Shown: positions 28,918-37,584 of the stretch, one piece after another
Position numbering within the stretch: the first letter of the stretch is position 1
Layout: each line of letters starts with the position of its first letter
NCBI GenBank assembly: GCA_001931535.1
Contig: CP016211.1
Location: forward strand, 9,161,703-9,225,702
Length of the DNA: 64,000 nt
From: Minicystis rosea
GTDB lineage: Bacteria > Myxococcota_A > Polyangia > Polyangiales > Polyangiaceae
Reading direction: 5' to 3'
The notes under the pieces: model-generated
Database searches by the model: none
What the model saw: only the letters and a program-made list of their open reading frames with translations
What the model was told of the DNA's origin: nothing
Translations under genes and position numbers: made by a program

Positions 28918-29313
28918 CCCATGGAGCCGCTCTTTGCGCGGCCTCTCGCCCCCTCTCCTGCCCCCAAGTCGACAGGAAGTCCATTGCCGACCCAACGAGT
29001 CCCATCCACCGTGCGGCGGTCCAGCGCGCCATTCCGCCGTTTGTCGAGGGGACTCCGCCGCCGGAGCTCTTCAACCCGCCAAGCAACGCGAGCCTGGTTC
29101 AGCGCCAACGACCTGTCTCTCCCACCGCAGACGCCACCGCGCGGAAGTCCCTCGACGGAGCGTTCGCGCAGCACTTCAGCGCGAATCCCTCGGAGCAGCA
29201 ACGCTGGCAAGCGCTGGGAAACGAACACGCGGATGGGTATCGCCGACAAGCCGCATCGTTGTCGGCCCTCTCGACGAGGAGACGACACGGTGCCACTCAC
29301 GAAAGCCATGCTC
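28918..29313 (+). pseudogene. Coding-like remnant without start codon
   Basis: An open frame follows a TGA at about 28915 and runs to a TGA at 29311-29313. Codons are GC-ending in the genome's style, and the peptide is plausible (AVQRAIPPFVEGTPPPELFN then FAQHFSANPSEQQRWQALGN), but no ATG, GTG or TTG with a ribosome binding site precedes it. I recognise no family. It is probably the inside of a gene cut by rearrangement. The neighbouring stretches 28712-28917 and 29314-29661 show no gene I can support. Confidence 0.35.
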
Positions 29314-29661
29314 CGTGAAGCGCTCGTGCGTGGGCCGATGCCATTTCACGGCCCCCGGCCGCCGGTGATCCGAGAGCGCCGCATGCCCACCGACGATGAC
29401 GATGACGCCGTGGGGTGGGCGCGATCCGCGCGGAAGCAACCACGGACGATAACCGGGTGTCGATCTCCACTCCCAAGGACGGCGCGCGGGCTTCACGCCA
29501 ACCGGCTCGTGCTTCTCGCGGTCGTCGTACCTCCTTGGAAGTCGTTCGCTGCGAGCGCCCCTCGTTCCGCTGTAGGAGAGTCGGAGAAGTGGTGTGACGT
29601 TCGAGCAAAGCATGATGACGTTCTCCTGGTACATGCTTTTACGCGCACTATCTTTCCGCCC

Positions 29662-30477
29662 ATGGCTACGTATTCAGCAGCAGATGTGATCCAGTTGCCT
29701 CGTCTGACGGCTCCCGGCGGGATGGCGCTCGGCGAGCGGTTGCTCACCGCGGCCAAGCCGCACAAGAAGGATTTGAACAAGGGCATTGCCAAGGTTCTCG
29801 GCGCGCTCACCCAGAGTCACACCGGCCTAAAGGATGCGGTTCGCGATCAAGTCCCGCTGGCGCGTTCTTCCGAAACAGCGTCGGATGCCATCGCGTGCGA
29901 CCGCCGGCTCGACGCGTGCTGGAGCGCGCTCAACGATTTTCTCACGGCGTTCAGCAAGCTGCCGGACGTGCCGGCGGCCGCGGAGGCGGCGGCGCTCAAA
30001 TCAGCGCTCTTCCCCGACGGGCTCAAGTTCACCCAGCTCGTGTTCGAGCTCGAGTGGGCCGAGAGCGAAGCTCGTCTCCAGCGCATCAAAGCGCAGGATC
30101 TCGACAAGCGCATTGCGAAGCTCGGCGGTCAGCTCTTCCTCGACACCCTGATCTCCGCGCACGCGGCCTACGGCAAGGCGCTCGGCATGACCCAGGTGCC
30201 GTCCGAGACCGCAGCCACGCCCCCAAACCTGCGCGTCGCCATGGCCGACTTCACCACCGTCCTGCGCAAGTACGTCGCCAAGGTGATGGGCTCCGTGGAT
30301 GACGACGAGCCCGACACGCAGGCGCTCGCCGACGCGCTCCTCGCGCCCCTCGCGACCTGGAACATCGGGCCCACGACGAGCACGCAGGCCGCAGCGACGC
30401 AAGCACCCAACCCGCAGGCCGGCGGCACGCAGGCAGGAGGAGCCGACCCCAAGGCTCCCGGCGGCGCCCAGCCGTAG
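29662..30477 (+). CDS. Helical protein with Thr/Gln/Ala-rich tail
   Basis: 271 residues from ATG 29662; no strong ribosome binding site is seen. The protein is nearly all predicted helix (GERLLTAAKPHKKDLNKGIA, LQRIKAQDLDKRIAKLGGQL) and ends in a low-complexity tail rich in Thr, Gln, Ala and Gly (TSTQAAATQAPNPQAGGTQA). No signal peptide, no known motif. In general character it resembles the 218-residue protein at 10550-11206. It is followed within three bases of the stop by a cluster of palindromes (30480-30712). Function unknown. Confidence 0.7.
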   Translation: MATYSAADVIQLPRLTAPGGMALGERLLTAAKPHKKDLNKGIAKVLGALTQSHTGLKDAVRDQVPLARSSETASDAIACDRRLDACWSALNDFLTAFSKLPDVPAAAEAAALKSALFPDGLKFTQLVFELEWAESEARLQRIKAQDLDKRIAKLGGQLFLDTLISAHAAYGKALGMTQVPSETAATPPNLRVAMADFTTVLRKYVAKVMGSVDDDEPDTQALADALLAPLATWNIGPTTSTQAAATQAPNPQAGGTQAGGADPKAPGGAQP

Positions 30478-30479
30478 AA

Positions 30480-30712
30480 GTTGTGCCACGGGGGGGTGGT
30501 CCGGACCTGGCACAACCTCAATGCATTGAGGCACGGGGGTGGTCCGGACCACCCGGAAGCGCTCTGAAGTGAGGCCGTGGGTGGGTCCGAGGCCGGCGTG
30601 GGCGCTGGGCGTTGTGCCAGGAGGCTGGGAAACGCGGCGATTTTGGGGTGAGCGTGGCACAGGGGGTGGTCGGGACCACCCCCTGGCCTCAATGCAGAGA
30701 GGGCGATGGGGG
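30480..30712. repeat. Cluster of repeated palindromes
   Basis: Elements in order: GTTGTGCCA (30480) with TGGCACAAC (30508) enclosing CGGGGGGGTGGTCCGGACC; the perfect palindrome CCTCAATGCATTGAGG (30516-30531); the perfect palindrome GGTGGTCCGGACCACC (30538-30553); GTTGTGCCA again (30611); and a second diverged unit, TGGCACAGGGGGTGGTCGGG onward, with CCTCAATGCAGAGAGG (30656-30703). The order of motifs is the same in both units. The rest of 30713-31342 shows no gene. Confidence 0.75.
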
Positions 30713-31342
30713 TCGGGAGTACCCGCTGCCCTGGATCGAGAGAGGGCGAGAGGGCGCCGAGCCACCATGCCGGCGTGCGTGGAGCGCCCGGAGGGTGTCG
30801 TCGCAGCGGGATGGGGCGCGGGCGGTGACGGCGGCGAATAGGCGCGATCTCTACGAATCGCGATGGCCGGTCTGGTCGGCCGAGGCGCGCGAGGCAGCGC
30901 TGCTGAGGGGCCAGCGCGTGGGTGCTTCTGCGTGCCCTCCGAGATGCCTCTAAGGAGCGTCGGGTCATGTGGGACAGCTCAGGATGAGTCGGGCCGGAAC
31001 TGCGTGGAGGCCGGCAACTGGGCGCGGGCCAGATGCAACTCGACACCAACTGTCTAGTAGGCGTACCGTCGGGGGTTAGACCGCAGGGGGAGTTAGACGG
31101 CGGCGGGCTAAGCAGGCGGGTTATGAGGTTAGGAGAGTGGAGATGGGATTGGCGGCTCCCTTGAGATGTTGGGCGGACGGAACGCCGTGACCGAACCCGC
31201 AAGTCGCGAGCAGCCCGAGCGTGCTGTGCCGAGCAAGACGGGGCTCTGGGCGTGTGGCGGGCGTAGAGGAACCAGCCTCACGATCCATTCCTATTTTCTC
31301 ATTGCGCCGAGGGGGATACTCTTGCGGCAGGGGCCATAGATC

Positions 31343-32398
31343 ATGGGTGCACCGGTCGATGTCTTCATCTCGTATGCCGCAGCTGACGACGTTTTGTGTC
31401 GGCAACTCGAGAGCCATTTAAGCCCATTGACGCAGCTCAACCTAATCAGCGCCTGGCATTTTCGTAAGGTCGTCCCCGGTGGGGACTATAACCGCGTCAT
31501 TTCGGAGAAACTAGAGAGTGCACAGCTCATCCTGCTCCTCGTCAGCCCGGACTTCATGGCTTCGCCGTACCTCTATGGCACAGAGCTGAAGCGAGCCCTC
31601 GATCGCGACGCTGCGGGTACGGCGAAGGTCATTCCCATCATTATCAGGCCTTTGGATCTCAGTCCCGCACCGTTCAAGGGCCTGATGATGTTGCCTGCGA
31701 ATGGAGAGGCGGTAACGAACTGGTCCAATAGCGACGCGGCTTGGACTGACATCGTCCGCGCTATCCGACATATGCTGGAGCGCGCCGGTGCGATCCCCGC
31801 TCAGTCCGTCGTCGGTCCTCGTCCTATCGCCACACCAATACCTGGCCTCACAGCGGCGAGCACCTTCCAGCCCCCGCAATACCCATATGGGCCAGTCAGC
31901 ACCGGGGCTCGCTCCAGCGCCTATCCACAGCATAATCAATCTCGGGCAAGCGGCTCTGGCTGGAGCACGGGGGCGCCGCTACCCAGTCCACCAGCATACA
32001 ACCCCACAGACTCGCCACGCCCAATGGGCACCGTGCTCCGATCCGCCGCTGGAAGCGTTGCCCTATCGTCCAAAGCTCTTTTGGGGGTACTGCTCGCAGG
32101 CGCTGCCCTCTTGATGCTCGTTGGCGTGATCCTCTCAAGTGCGCTCGGATCGCCGGACGAGGGCGGTTGCCGGGCACCAATCCCCGAGACGCGCAGGGTC
32201 GATCCTCCAGCTGGACACACCAGCGGCGCCTTGCGCTCCGCACCTGCCATAACTTCCACGCAGATCGACGACGTGTCACGCGGAACGTTCGTCACCGTGA
32301 TGAGTGCCGGCCGAGGGAGCGATCAGGAATGCTGGTACCGAGTACGGGTAAAGGGAAGTGAGCGCACTGGTTGGATGCACAGCGTCAATATACCATAA
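31343..32398 (+). CDS. TIR-domain protein with membrane helix and SH3 domain
   Basis: 351 residues from ATG 31343. Residues 5-130 form a TIR-type domain (VDVFISYAAADDVLCRQLES at the start, SAQLILLLVSPDFMASPYLY in the middle, then GTELKRALDR with a Glu in the position of the TIR NADase catalytic Glu). A Pro/Ser/Gly linker (about 150-230) leads to one transmembrane helix (LLGVLLAGAALLMLVGVILS, about 250-270) and a C-terminal bacterial SH3-like domain (about 285-351, ending WYRVRVKGSERTGWMHSVN). The topology would put TIR in the cytosol and SH3 outside. Base composition is lower in GC than the genome. Bacterial TIR proteins act in NAD-depleting defence or signalling; this fusion suggests an envelope stress sensor. 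Function not proven. Confidence 0.85.
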   Translation: MGAPVDVFISYAAADDVLCRQLESHLSPLTQLNLISAWHFRKVVPGGDYNRVISEKLESAQLILLLVSPDFMASPYLYGTELKRALDRDAAGTAKVIPIIIRPLDLSPAPFKGLMMLPANGEAVTNWSNSDAAWTDIVRAIRHMLERAGAIPAQSVVGPRPIATPIPGLTAASTFQPPQYPYGPVSTGARSSAYPQHNQSRASGSGWSTGAPLPSPPAYNPTDSPRPMGTVLRSAAGSVALSSKALLGVLLAGAALLMLVGVILSSALGSPDEGGCRAPIPETRRVDPPAGHTSGALRSAPAITSTQIDDVSRGTFVTVMSAGRGSDQECWYRVRVKGSERTGWMHSVNIP

Positions 32399-32608
32399 CA
32401 TCGCAATAAGACCGCAGGAGCATCCGATACTGAGAAGACGAAGATGCGGATCTATATAAGGCCGTCAGGAAGAATGAAGCTCAGGTGCTTTCCATGCTCG
32501 GAGATTTTGCTTGTGACTCACAATGCCGCCCAACTCACACCTTGAGGTAGACCACAGACCGCGAGGAAACCACAAACTTGGCTCCGTCGACTACAGACCA
32601 AGCGAGCC

Positions 32609-32695
32609 GCCCAACAAGGTGCTGCACGCCGACGGCGCACCTGTGCCGCGCGAGCGCGGCACGGCGCACCGCGGGTGAGCACCGAGCCGTTGGGG
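32609..32695. other. attC-like folded recombination site
   Basis: 87 bases begin with GCCCAAC (fits R'' RYYYAAC) and end with GTTGGGG (close to R' GTTRRRY, last base off). Inner arms GGTGCT (32618) and AGCACC (32678) could be L''/L', and the centre holds the perfect hairpin GTGCCGCG-CGAG-CGCGGCAC (32643-32662). Length and nesting match integron attC sites. It lies between the TIR gene and the LRR gene. The AT-richer leader 32399-32608 shows nothing else. Confidence 0.45.
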
Positions 32696-32703
32696 GCTGA
32701 AGC

Positions 32704-33255
32704 ATGGATTTCAAGATGCCCCGAGAGCAACCGATCGAGGTCACGCGTGACGGCGTCCGACGAACCTACTTCATGTGGTACGTGGACGACCTTCCCGCGC
32801 GACGAGATGCCGTCACATTCTTCCGAGCAGCTGGCGACTTGTTTCCGATGATGGCTGTCCCCCGGGAGGTGGAGGACATGCCGGTTGACGAGGCGAACGA
32901 CTACCTGAGGGGCCATCCGGTTCAAGAGCAGTGGGACGGGCTCACGCTCGTCGGGGCCATCGTGGATAGCGACCTGTCGCGGCTGGAGCACGTCAGGGAG
33001 CTCCGAAGACTATGGCTCGTCGGCAGCAACGTGTCCGATCGAGGCATGAAGCATCTGCTGTGGCTCGATCAGCTCGAGTGCTTGGTGTTGTACTCGGACA
33101 GGCTCACGGATGCTTGCCTTGCATCCATCCGGCAGATGTCATCGCTACGTTCGCTCGACATGCAAGGCTCTCCTCACGTCTCCCGCTCCGCGTTCGAAGA
33201 GGTCGTCCGGTCGCTGCCCCTGCTCGAGACATCCTATGCGCCTGAGTCTCCGTGA
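32704..33255 (+). CDS. Small leucine-rich-repeat protein
   Basis: 183 residues from ATG 32704, with GGGGGCTGAAGC upstream as ribosome binding site. The N-terminal 75 residues are a mixed domain of unknown type (YFMWYVDDLPARRDAVTFFR). From about residue 78 come three to four leucine-rich repeats of about 24 residues (LTLVGAIVDSDLSRLEHVRE, LRRLWLVGSNVSDRGMKHLL, and on to RSLDMQGSPHVSRSAFEEVV). No signal peptide. The gene starts nine bases after an attC-like site, so it may be an integron-type cassette gene. LRR proteins bind other proteins; no partner is evident. Confidence 0.8.
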   Translation: MDFKMPREQPIEVTRDGVRRTYFMWYVDDLPARRDAVTFFRAAGDLFPMMAVPREVEDMPVDEANDYLRGHPVQEQWDGLTLVGAIVDSDLSRLEHVRELRRLWLVGSNVSDRGMKHLLWLDQLECLVLYSDRLTDACLASIRQMSSLRSLDMQGSPHVSRSAFEEVVRSLPLLETSYAPESP

Positions 33256-33304
33256 CGTCGCCCGAAGACGGCGGATTCGGAGGCGCACGGGCGCTTCCCT
33301 CGCA

Positions 33305-33763
33305 TCATCCCTGGCTGTTGCCCGAGTCGACCCACTGCACGAGCTCCAGAGTAATCCCTTCGGGCCCTTCGAAGAGGCGGAGGCGCCGACTTAGGTAATC
33401 CATCTCGTCGCTGAGCATGGTCACCCCGTTGGCAACCAGGTGGGCGGAAACCGCCTTGATGTCGTCGACGCGGAACGCAAGGTGGTTGTAGCCGCGTCGT
33501 CGCAGGTTCGTGGGGTGCTGACCCGGGTCGCCCGCGGGTGTCGGCTCGAACTCGAGCAACTGGATCTCGAAGCGAGGCTGGCAGCCCTGGAGCACGAGCG
33601 TGATGTGCTTCGCCTTCATCCCCGGCATGCCCATGTATTGCGCGGGGGGCCCGTCATCAATCATGGCGAAGCGTTCCTGTCGGAAGCCGAGCAGCGCGAA
33701 GAACGCTATCGCGCTTGCAGCATCCGCTACCGCGATGGTCACATGGTCTGGGTTGCGAAGCAC
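33305..33763 (-). CDS. VOC/glyoxalase-family metalloenzyme
   Basis: 152 residues from GTG 33763, which has GGAGG eight bases upstream; an upstream extension would be Arg-rich and unlike the family. Typical vicinal-oxygen-chelate fold of two beta-alpha-beta-beta-beta modules. The likely metal ligands are all present: His in PDHVTIAVAD, Glu in EIQLLEFEP, His in YNHLAFRVDD and Glu in GITLELVQW. Members are glyoxalases, dioxygenases, isomerases or antibiotic-binding proteins. The context (single gene) does not settle which. It converges with the LRR gene, with a 49-bp gap. Confidence 0.88.
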   Translation of the reverse strand: MLRNPDHVTIAVADAASAIAFFALLGFRQERFAMIDDGPPAQYMGMPGMKAKHITLVLQGCQPRFEIQLLEFEPTPAGDPGQHPTNLRRRGYNHLAFRVDDIKAVSAHLVANGVTMLSDEMDYLSRRLRLFEGPEGITLELVQWVDSGNSQG

Positions 33764-33779
33764 CGTCGACCTCCGTGCG

Positions 33780-34025
33780 TCTCTTGACCGACCGGGCGGT
33801 TTGCCGAGGTAGGCTATCGCCAGGTTGGCCGCGCGCGCGTCGCTGGTCGAGCACAATCCGGCGGATGGCCTGCAACGCCTCCGTCCTGCTCATCGGGTGG
33901 TGAGCGTGGATGTGCTGGGCATACGGAAGAGGTGACACCCGCTCGATCTGGACGTGCCCGGTGATGTATCGCTCACGTCGCCAAGGTTGGTTTTCTATCT
34001 GTGGTACGAAGAGCAAGCCATCCAT
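33780..34025 (-). other. Possible remnant reading frame upstream of the VOC gene
   Basis: From ATG 34025 the minus strand encodes a plausible peptide (MDGLLFVPQIENQPWRRERY then RTEALQAIRRIVLDQRRARG) but runs into the start of the VOC gene in another frame and has weak codon bias. It could be a truncated gene or chance. The rest of 33764-34214 holds nothing I can support. Confidence 0.25.
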
Positions 34026-34214
34026 CCCACCTCATTCATGCTGTGACCGAAGCTCGCGCCAACCGACATGAGGAATGGCGCGATCGCGGCCGCGAGCCAC
34101 GAACGGACCACGCATAGACGTATCGATGAGTGCCGTTGACGAGAGGCTTGCTCAAAGCAGGGTTGGGGCGTGCTCTCCCGTCGGGGCTTGACGCGCGTGG
34201 GAAGGGGGAGCGAG

Positions 34215-35615
34215 ATGGAGGGCTGTCCCATGCGCTCGTTCGTCCGCTCCGCCCTGCTCTGCTTCGTTGTTGGCTCCTTCATCCTGGGATGTGGTGCCGC
34301 GGCGGGGCCAGCCCCCTCCGTGGATTTGAATGCGCAGGACGCGCGCGGCCGGGCGCTGATGGACGGCGCGCGAGCGGCGCTCGGCGACCGCGACGTGACG
34401 CGCGCACGCGCGCTGGCGCACGAGGCGGCGGCTCTCGGTGCGCCGGCGCTTCGGGAAGAGCTGGCGAGCTTGCGCGTCCATATCGACGACGTGGAAGCAG
34501 CGGACGTCCCCGATGTTGCTTTTCGCGGCGCAAAGACCAAGGGCGATTGCATGCTCGCGGTCTCCGAATTGGCGAGGCACGTCGATTCTCACCCGGGCAC
34601 CGCCCTCACGGAGAAGCTGCGGTCGAGGGCGAGGGACGCCGTCGTCGCCTGTCTCGCCGAGACCGTGGCCGCGCGCCTCGGCGCCGGGGATTTCGACGGT
34701 GCGCGCCGGCTCATCGCGGACGACCGCGTGAAGGTGGCGCTGGGCATTTTCGAGTGGGAGGAGGTCAGCGAGCCGCTGGCCCGACACATCACCGAGGTCG
34801 AGGCTCTCCAGGGCTTCAAGGTCTTCGTCACAGGCTCGCTCGGTCGGATCACCACAGACATCAAGCAGGGCACGATCTCGTACGACGGCATCGTCTCGGA
34901 CATGTCGCTCATCGCTTTCAAGAAGAGCTATCCGGAGGCGGGGAAGCTGCCGTCGGGAGAGGCGCTGCTCGACAAGTACTTTCCTGGTCGGGTCTCCCGG
35001 CTCCGGCCGGGGGCCGGCCAATGCGCCACGTGCGTGCGCGATTCGTCGGCGATCGCGCATGCCGAGTTCGTCGGCGGGCGCCTGAGCGAAGCCTTCGTTC
35101 AGCGACGGGGTGGAAACGGCCCCGCGGCACCGAGCCTCACCCAGACCTGGAACGGCGCGTTCCGCGAGGCCGTACGGGCCGCCCTCTCGGCCCGCTTTGC
35201 CACCATGAGCGAGGTCGCCGGCCACCCGTCATCGATGCTGGCGCACCTGACGAAGCGCACCGCTGCCGGCGACGGCCCGGCGCTTCTGGTCGAATGGAGT
35301 GTTCACGAGGGATCGGTCCTTCTGTCGCTCAAGGTGTGGGGCAGCGCCCATGACGGCTACGCAGCCATGCTCGAACGCGCGCGAGCCTCGGAGGAGCGCG
35401 CGCAGGAGAGAGCCCGGAAGCTGGAGCTGGCGAGGACTTGCAATCACGTCCGTGTAGGGAAGCGCTGGAGCATTCAGATGGGCTCGTTCTCGGGGCCTGT
35501 TTACCTCAAGGTCGTCGCCATCCACCGCGACGAGGGCATGACGACCGTGGAGATCGTCAACCCCGGCGCGCTGAAGGAGGAGCTCGCGGAGTGGAGCTGC
35601 AGCGATATCCAATAG
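34215..35615 (+). CDS. Lipoprotein of unknown function, 466 residues
   Basis: ATG 34215 with GGGGGAG just upstream; a second ATG at 34230 is possible. Lipoprotein signal (VVGSFILGC, Cys near residue 26). The mature protein has a helical N-terminal third (GALEHAAALGAP-like Ala repeats), a middle domain with strands and a Cys-x-x-Cys motif (GQCATCVRD), and a C-terminal half with beta strands (LLVEWSVHEGSVLLSLKVWG), a helix rich in Arg/Glu (ERARASEERAQERARKLELA) and an SH3-like end. I recognise no family. It is probably a periplasmic, membrane-anchored assembly or sensing protein. Single gene; the next 318 bases are a repeat element. Confidence 0.75.
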   Translation: MEGCPMRSFVRSALLCFVVGSFILGCGAAAGPAPSVDLNAQDARGRALMDGARAALGDRDVTRARALAHEAAALGAPALREELASLRVHIDDVEAADVPDVAFRGAKTKGDCMLAVSELARHVDSHPGTALTEKLRSRARDAVVACLAETVAARLGAGDFDGARRLIADDRVKVALGIFEWEEVSEPLARHITEVEALQGFKVFVTGSLGRITTDIKQGTISYDGIVSDMSLIAFKKSYPEAGKLPSGEALLDKYFPGRVSRLRPGAGQCATCVRDSSAIAHAEFVGGRLSEAFVQRRGGNGPAAPSLTQTWNGAFREAVRAALSARFATMSEVAGHPSSMLAHLTKRTAAGDGPALLVEWSVHEGSVLLSLKVWGSAHDGYAAMLERARASEERAQERARKLELARTCNHVRVGKRWSIQMGSFSGPVYLKVVAIHRDEGMTTVEIVNPGALKEELAEWSCSDIQ

Positions 35616-35639
35616 ACGCGTCGTTCGGTCACGCTCCGC

Positions 35640-35895
35640 CGCGCCGGCGGGCAACGCCGGGGCATGGGTAGACGCAACGACGATGGGGGCGAATACCATC
35701 CTACGTTCATCGCATGTTGGGGCGTGCGTAGACTCGTCCGTGTGCCAATTCCGTGTCGCCGCGAAACAACGAGGCGGCTCGCATACCCTTCCGCATCGAT
35801 GAGCCTTCATCGAATCCGAGACAGCGCTGGGTATCCTCGACAAGATTCGATAGCTGTATCTGAAGCTGAGATCGTGACGATGGGGCCTCGATGAG
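35640..35895. repeat. Intergenic repeat, second copy at 40805-40930
   Basis: 35640-35710 and 35838-35895 match 40805-40868 and 40875-40930 respectively (shared blocks TGGGTAGACGCAACGACGAT and ATCTGAAGCTGAGATCGTGA, with a few substitutions). In this copy about 130 extra bases separate the two blocks. No coding potential. The region otherwise has no gene. Confidence 0.65.
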
Positions 35896-35933
35896 GCCAG
35901 AGGGGGCTCCAGAAGGCCCGCCTCAAACTCGCT

Positions 35934-36569
35934 TCACGGCTTGGGCATCGCCTGGGCGACCGCTGGGAACTTGGCGCTCCCCAGCTCGTACATCGCCTGC
36001 CGGACCGCCGCGAGATCCGCCGTCTCGGTCAGGTCGGTCCACGCGAAGGAGTGCGACGCCGGCAGCTTCCCCTCGCGCGGCCAGCTCACCGAGAGCAGGT
36101 AGTTGTACTTCGGCACAAAGCCATCCTTGCCCCGATGCACGGGCTTCCGCGTGCCGATGTGCGCGGCCTGGATGACACGCACCAGCGCATCGCGCTGCGC
36201 GCCCGACACCTCCTTGTCCGGCGGAGCCTTCCCGGCGTCCGGCAGGTACGAGAGCATCAGCACGGGCGGCTTCTTCGTCATGAGCCGATCGAGCGACAGC
36301 TTGTTTCCGTCGTGCACCCGCGACCCGAACGCGAACCACTCGAAGCGGATCGCCGCGTTCTCCGGCAGCGTGTCCGGGCCCGGCTCATCAGGCGACGCCG
36401 GCGCGGCCGACGCCGACGCGCTCGCCGACGGTGCAGTCCTGGTCGCTGTGGCGACCGCCGTCGGCTTCGCCGTGGCAGAGGCCGTAGGACCCGCCGACGG
36501 GCCCGAAGACGAGGGCGCGCAGGCTGCGAGCAGGAGCGCGAGCACGCTCGGAAGCTGGGAGGAGCGCAT
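35934..36569 (-). CDS. Hypothetical lipoprotein, 211 residues
   Basis: ATG 36569 (MRSSQLPSVLALLLAACAPS): lipoprotein signal with lipobox LAAC. A low-complexity Ala/Ser/Thr spacer follows to about residue 60, then a compact domain of about 150 residues (RFEWFAFGSRVHDGNKLSLD, APPDKEVSGAQRDALVRVIQ, FVPKYNYLLSVSWPREGKLP) with mixed alpha/beta character and no named family. A 75-bp copy of its 5' end and upstream bases occurs at 40564-40638. Directly upstream is a fragment of an RND pump gene (36602-36679), so its promoter lies in rearranged DNA. Confidence 0.75.
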   Translation of the reverse strand: MRSSQLPSVLALLLAACAPSSSGPSAGPTASATAKPTAVATATRTAPSASASASAAPASPDEPGPDTLPENAAIRFEWFAFGSRVHDGNKLSLDRLMTKKPPVLMLSYLPDAGKAPPDKEVSGAQRDALVRVIQAAHIGTRKPVHRGKDGFVPKYNYLLSVSWPREGKLPASHSFAWTDLTETADLAAVRQAMYELGSAKFPAVAQAMPKP

Positions 36570-36601
36570 GTCGTATGCACCATATACGGACGGCCACCGG
36601 C

Positions 36602-36679
36602 AGCGCGCCCAGGAGGAGCGCGAACGACATCATCGAGATCGGGCGGAGCCGTGTCGTCGCCGCCTCGATGGCGGCCTCC
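36602..36679 (-). pseudogene. 78-bp fragment of an RND pump gene
   Basis: This stretch matches 49239-49316, in the C-terminal membrane part of the intact RND gene (49043-52182), at about 93 percent by eye and in the same orientation. It is too short to function. Its place just upstream of the lipoprotein gene 35934-36569 suggests it was captured during rearrangement. Confidence 0.8.
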
Positions 36680-36723
36680 CCAAAGGTCGTCCGCGGCCCT
36701 CGCCCTCGGGTTCGACGGGCAGA

Positions 36724-37584
36724 TCAGGGCGCGGCGGAAACGGGTCGGCCGCCGACCAGACGCCGCAGCCGGCCGACCATCGCATCCAATTGCTCGATAT
36801 CGCCTTTGATGGGCGCGGGAGGACCGCCCCCGAGGCCCACCTGCCACTCGAAGGTATAAAAGGATCTCTCCACACCGCCGACGGCGAAGCGGATCTCGTC
36901 ACAGCTCGCCGCCGCTCGTGCGAGCTGCCCCACCTGGTGAACGAGCGCCGCGATCCGCTCGACCTTCGTGGCGGTTTGCTCGAACCCGGCCATGCCGCGC
37001 AGCGCTGCCGAGACGCGCAGCGCCTGGTCTCCCATGCCGCGCGCGTGACGGCTGATCTCGTCACGGTCGCAGGAGACGGGGATGGGCTCGAAGGGGCGCA
37101 GGCGCGGCGGTGTCGGCAGCCCGCCGACGGCGCGCCGCAAGTGGTGCACGAGCGCCTCGATCTGCTGGAACTCGTGCTCCATGCGATCCTGACGCGTGTC
37201 GCCGAGGCGGCGGAAAAACCCCAGCCACTGGCGGTAATTGATGTCGAGGCTGTCCAACTGGTACTCGACCTGGCCGACCGCGGTGCGCAGCGCCTCGCAG
37301 GTCGATGCCCCTTCGGCGAGCCGCGCGACCTCGCGGGCGGCTTCGATGAGATCGCGCTCTCCCCTATCGCGTTCTTCCCGAGGGGGCGCGCCGCCCGCCG
37401 CTCGGAAGCGAATCACCTGCTCTTCCAGCATCTGGACCAGGCTCCCGATCCTGGACCGATCGCAGGATTCGGCGGCGGGCGCGTCGTCACCCGGCGCAGG
37501 ATCGATGGCGTGCGCGCGGCGCGCGTCCACCATTGTCAAAGCCAGCACGACCACGGGCAGCATTTGCCGCGATGAAACGCGCAT
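36724..37584 (-). CDS. Exported helical protein, 286 residues
   Basis: ATG 37584 with AGAGGA upstream. Sec signal peptide (MLPVVVLALTMVDARRAHAI within the first 28 residues). The mature protein is helical and built from similar segments, each with a central Cys: SCDRSRIGSLVQMLEEQVIR, STCEALRTAVGQVEYQLDSL, and later SCDEIRFAVGGVERSFYTFE. The regular Cys spacing suggests disulfide-linked helical hairpins. No known family. Probably periplasmic or secreted. No operon partner: the upstream interval 37585-38039 has no supported gene. Confidence 0.75.
   Translation of the reverse strand: MRVSSRQMLPVVVLALTMVDARRAHAIDPAPGDDAPAAESCDRSRIGSLVQMLEEQVIRFRAAGGAPPREERDRGERDLIEAAREVARLAEGASTCEALRTAVGQVEYQLDSLDINYRQWLGFFRRLGDTRQDRMEHEFQQIEALVHHLRRAVGGLPTPPRLRPFEPIPVSCDRDEISRHARGMGDQALRVSAALRGMAGFEQTATKVERIAALVHQVGQLARAAASCDEIRFAVGGVERSFYTFEWQVGLGGGPPAPIKGDIEQLDAMVGRLRRLVGGRPVSAAP

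Noticed and set aside
31075..31098. Two GTTAGAC motifs resembling attC/attI cores
   Set aside because: No paired RYYYAAC arm or hairpin at a suitable distance.
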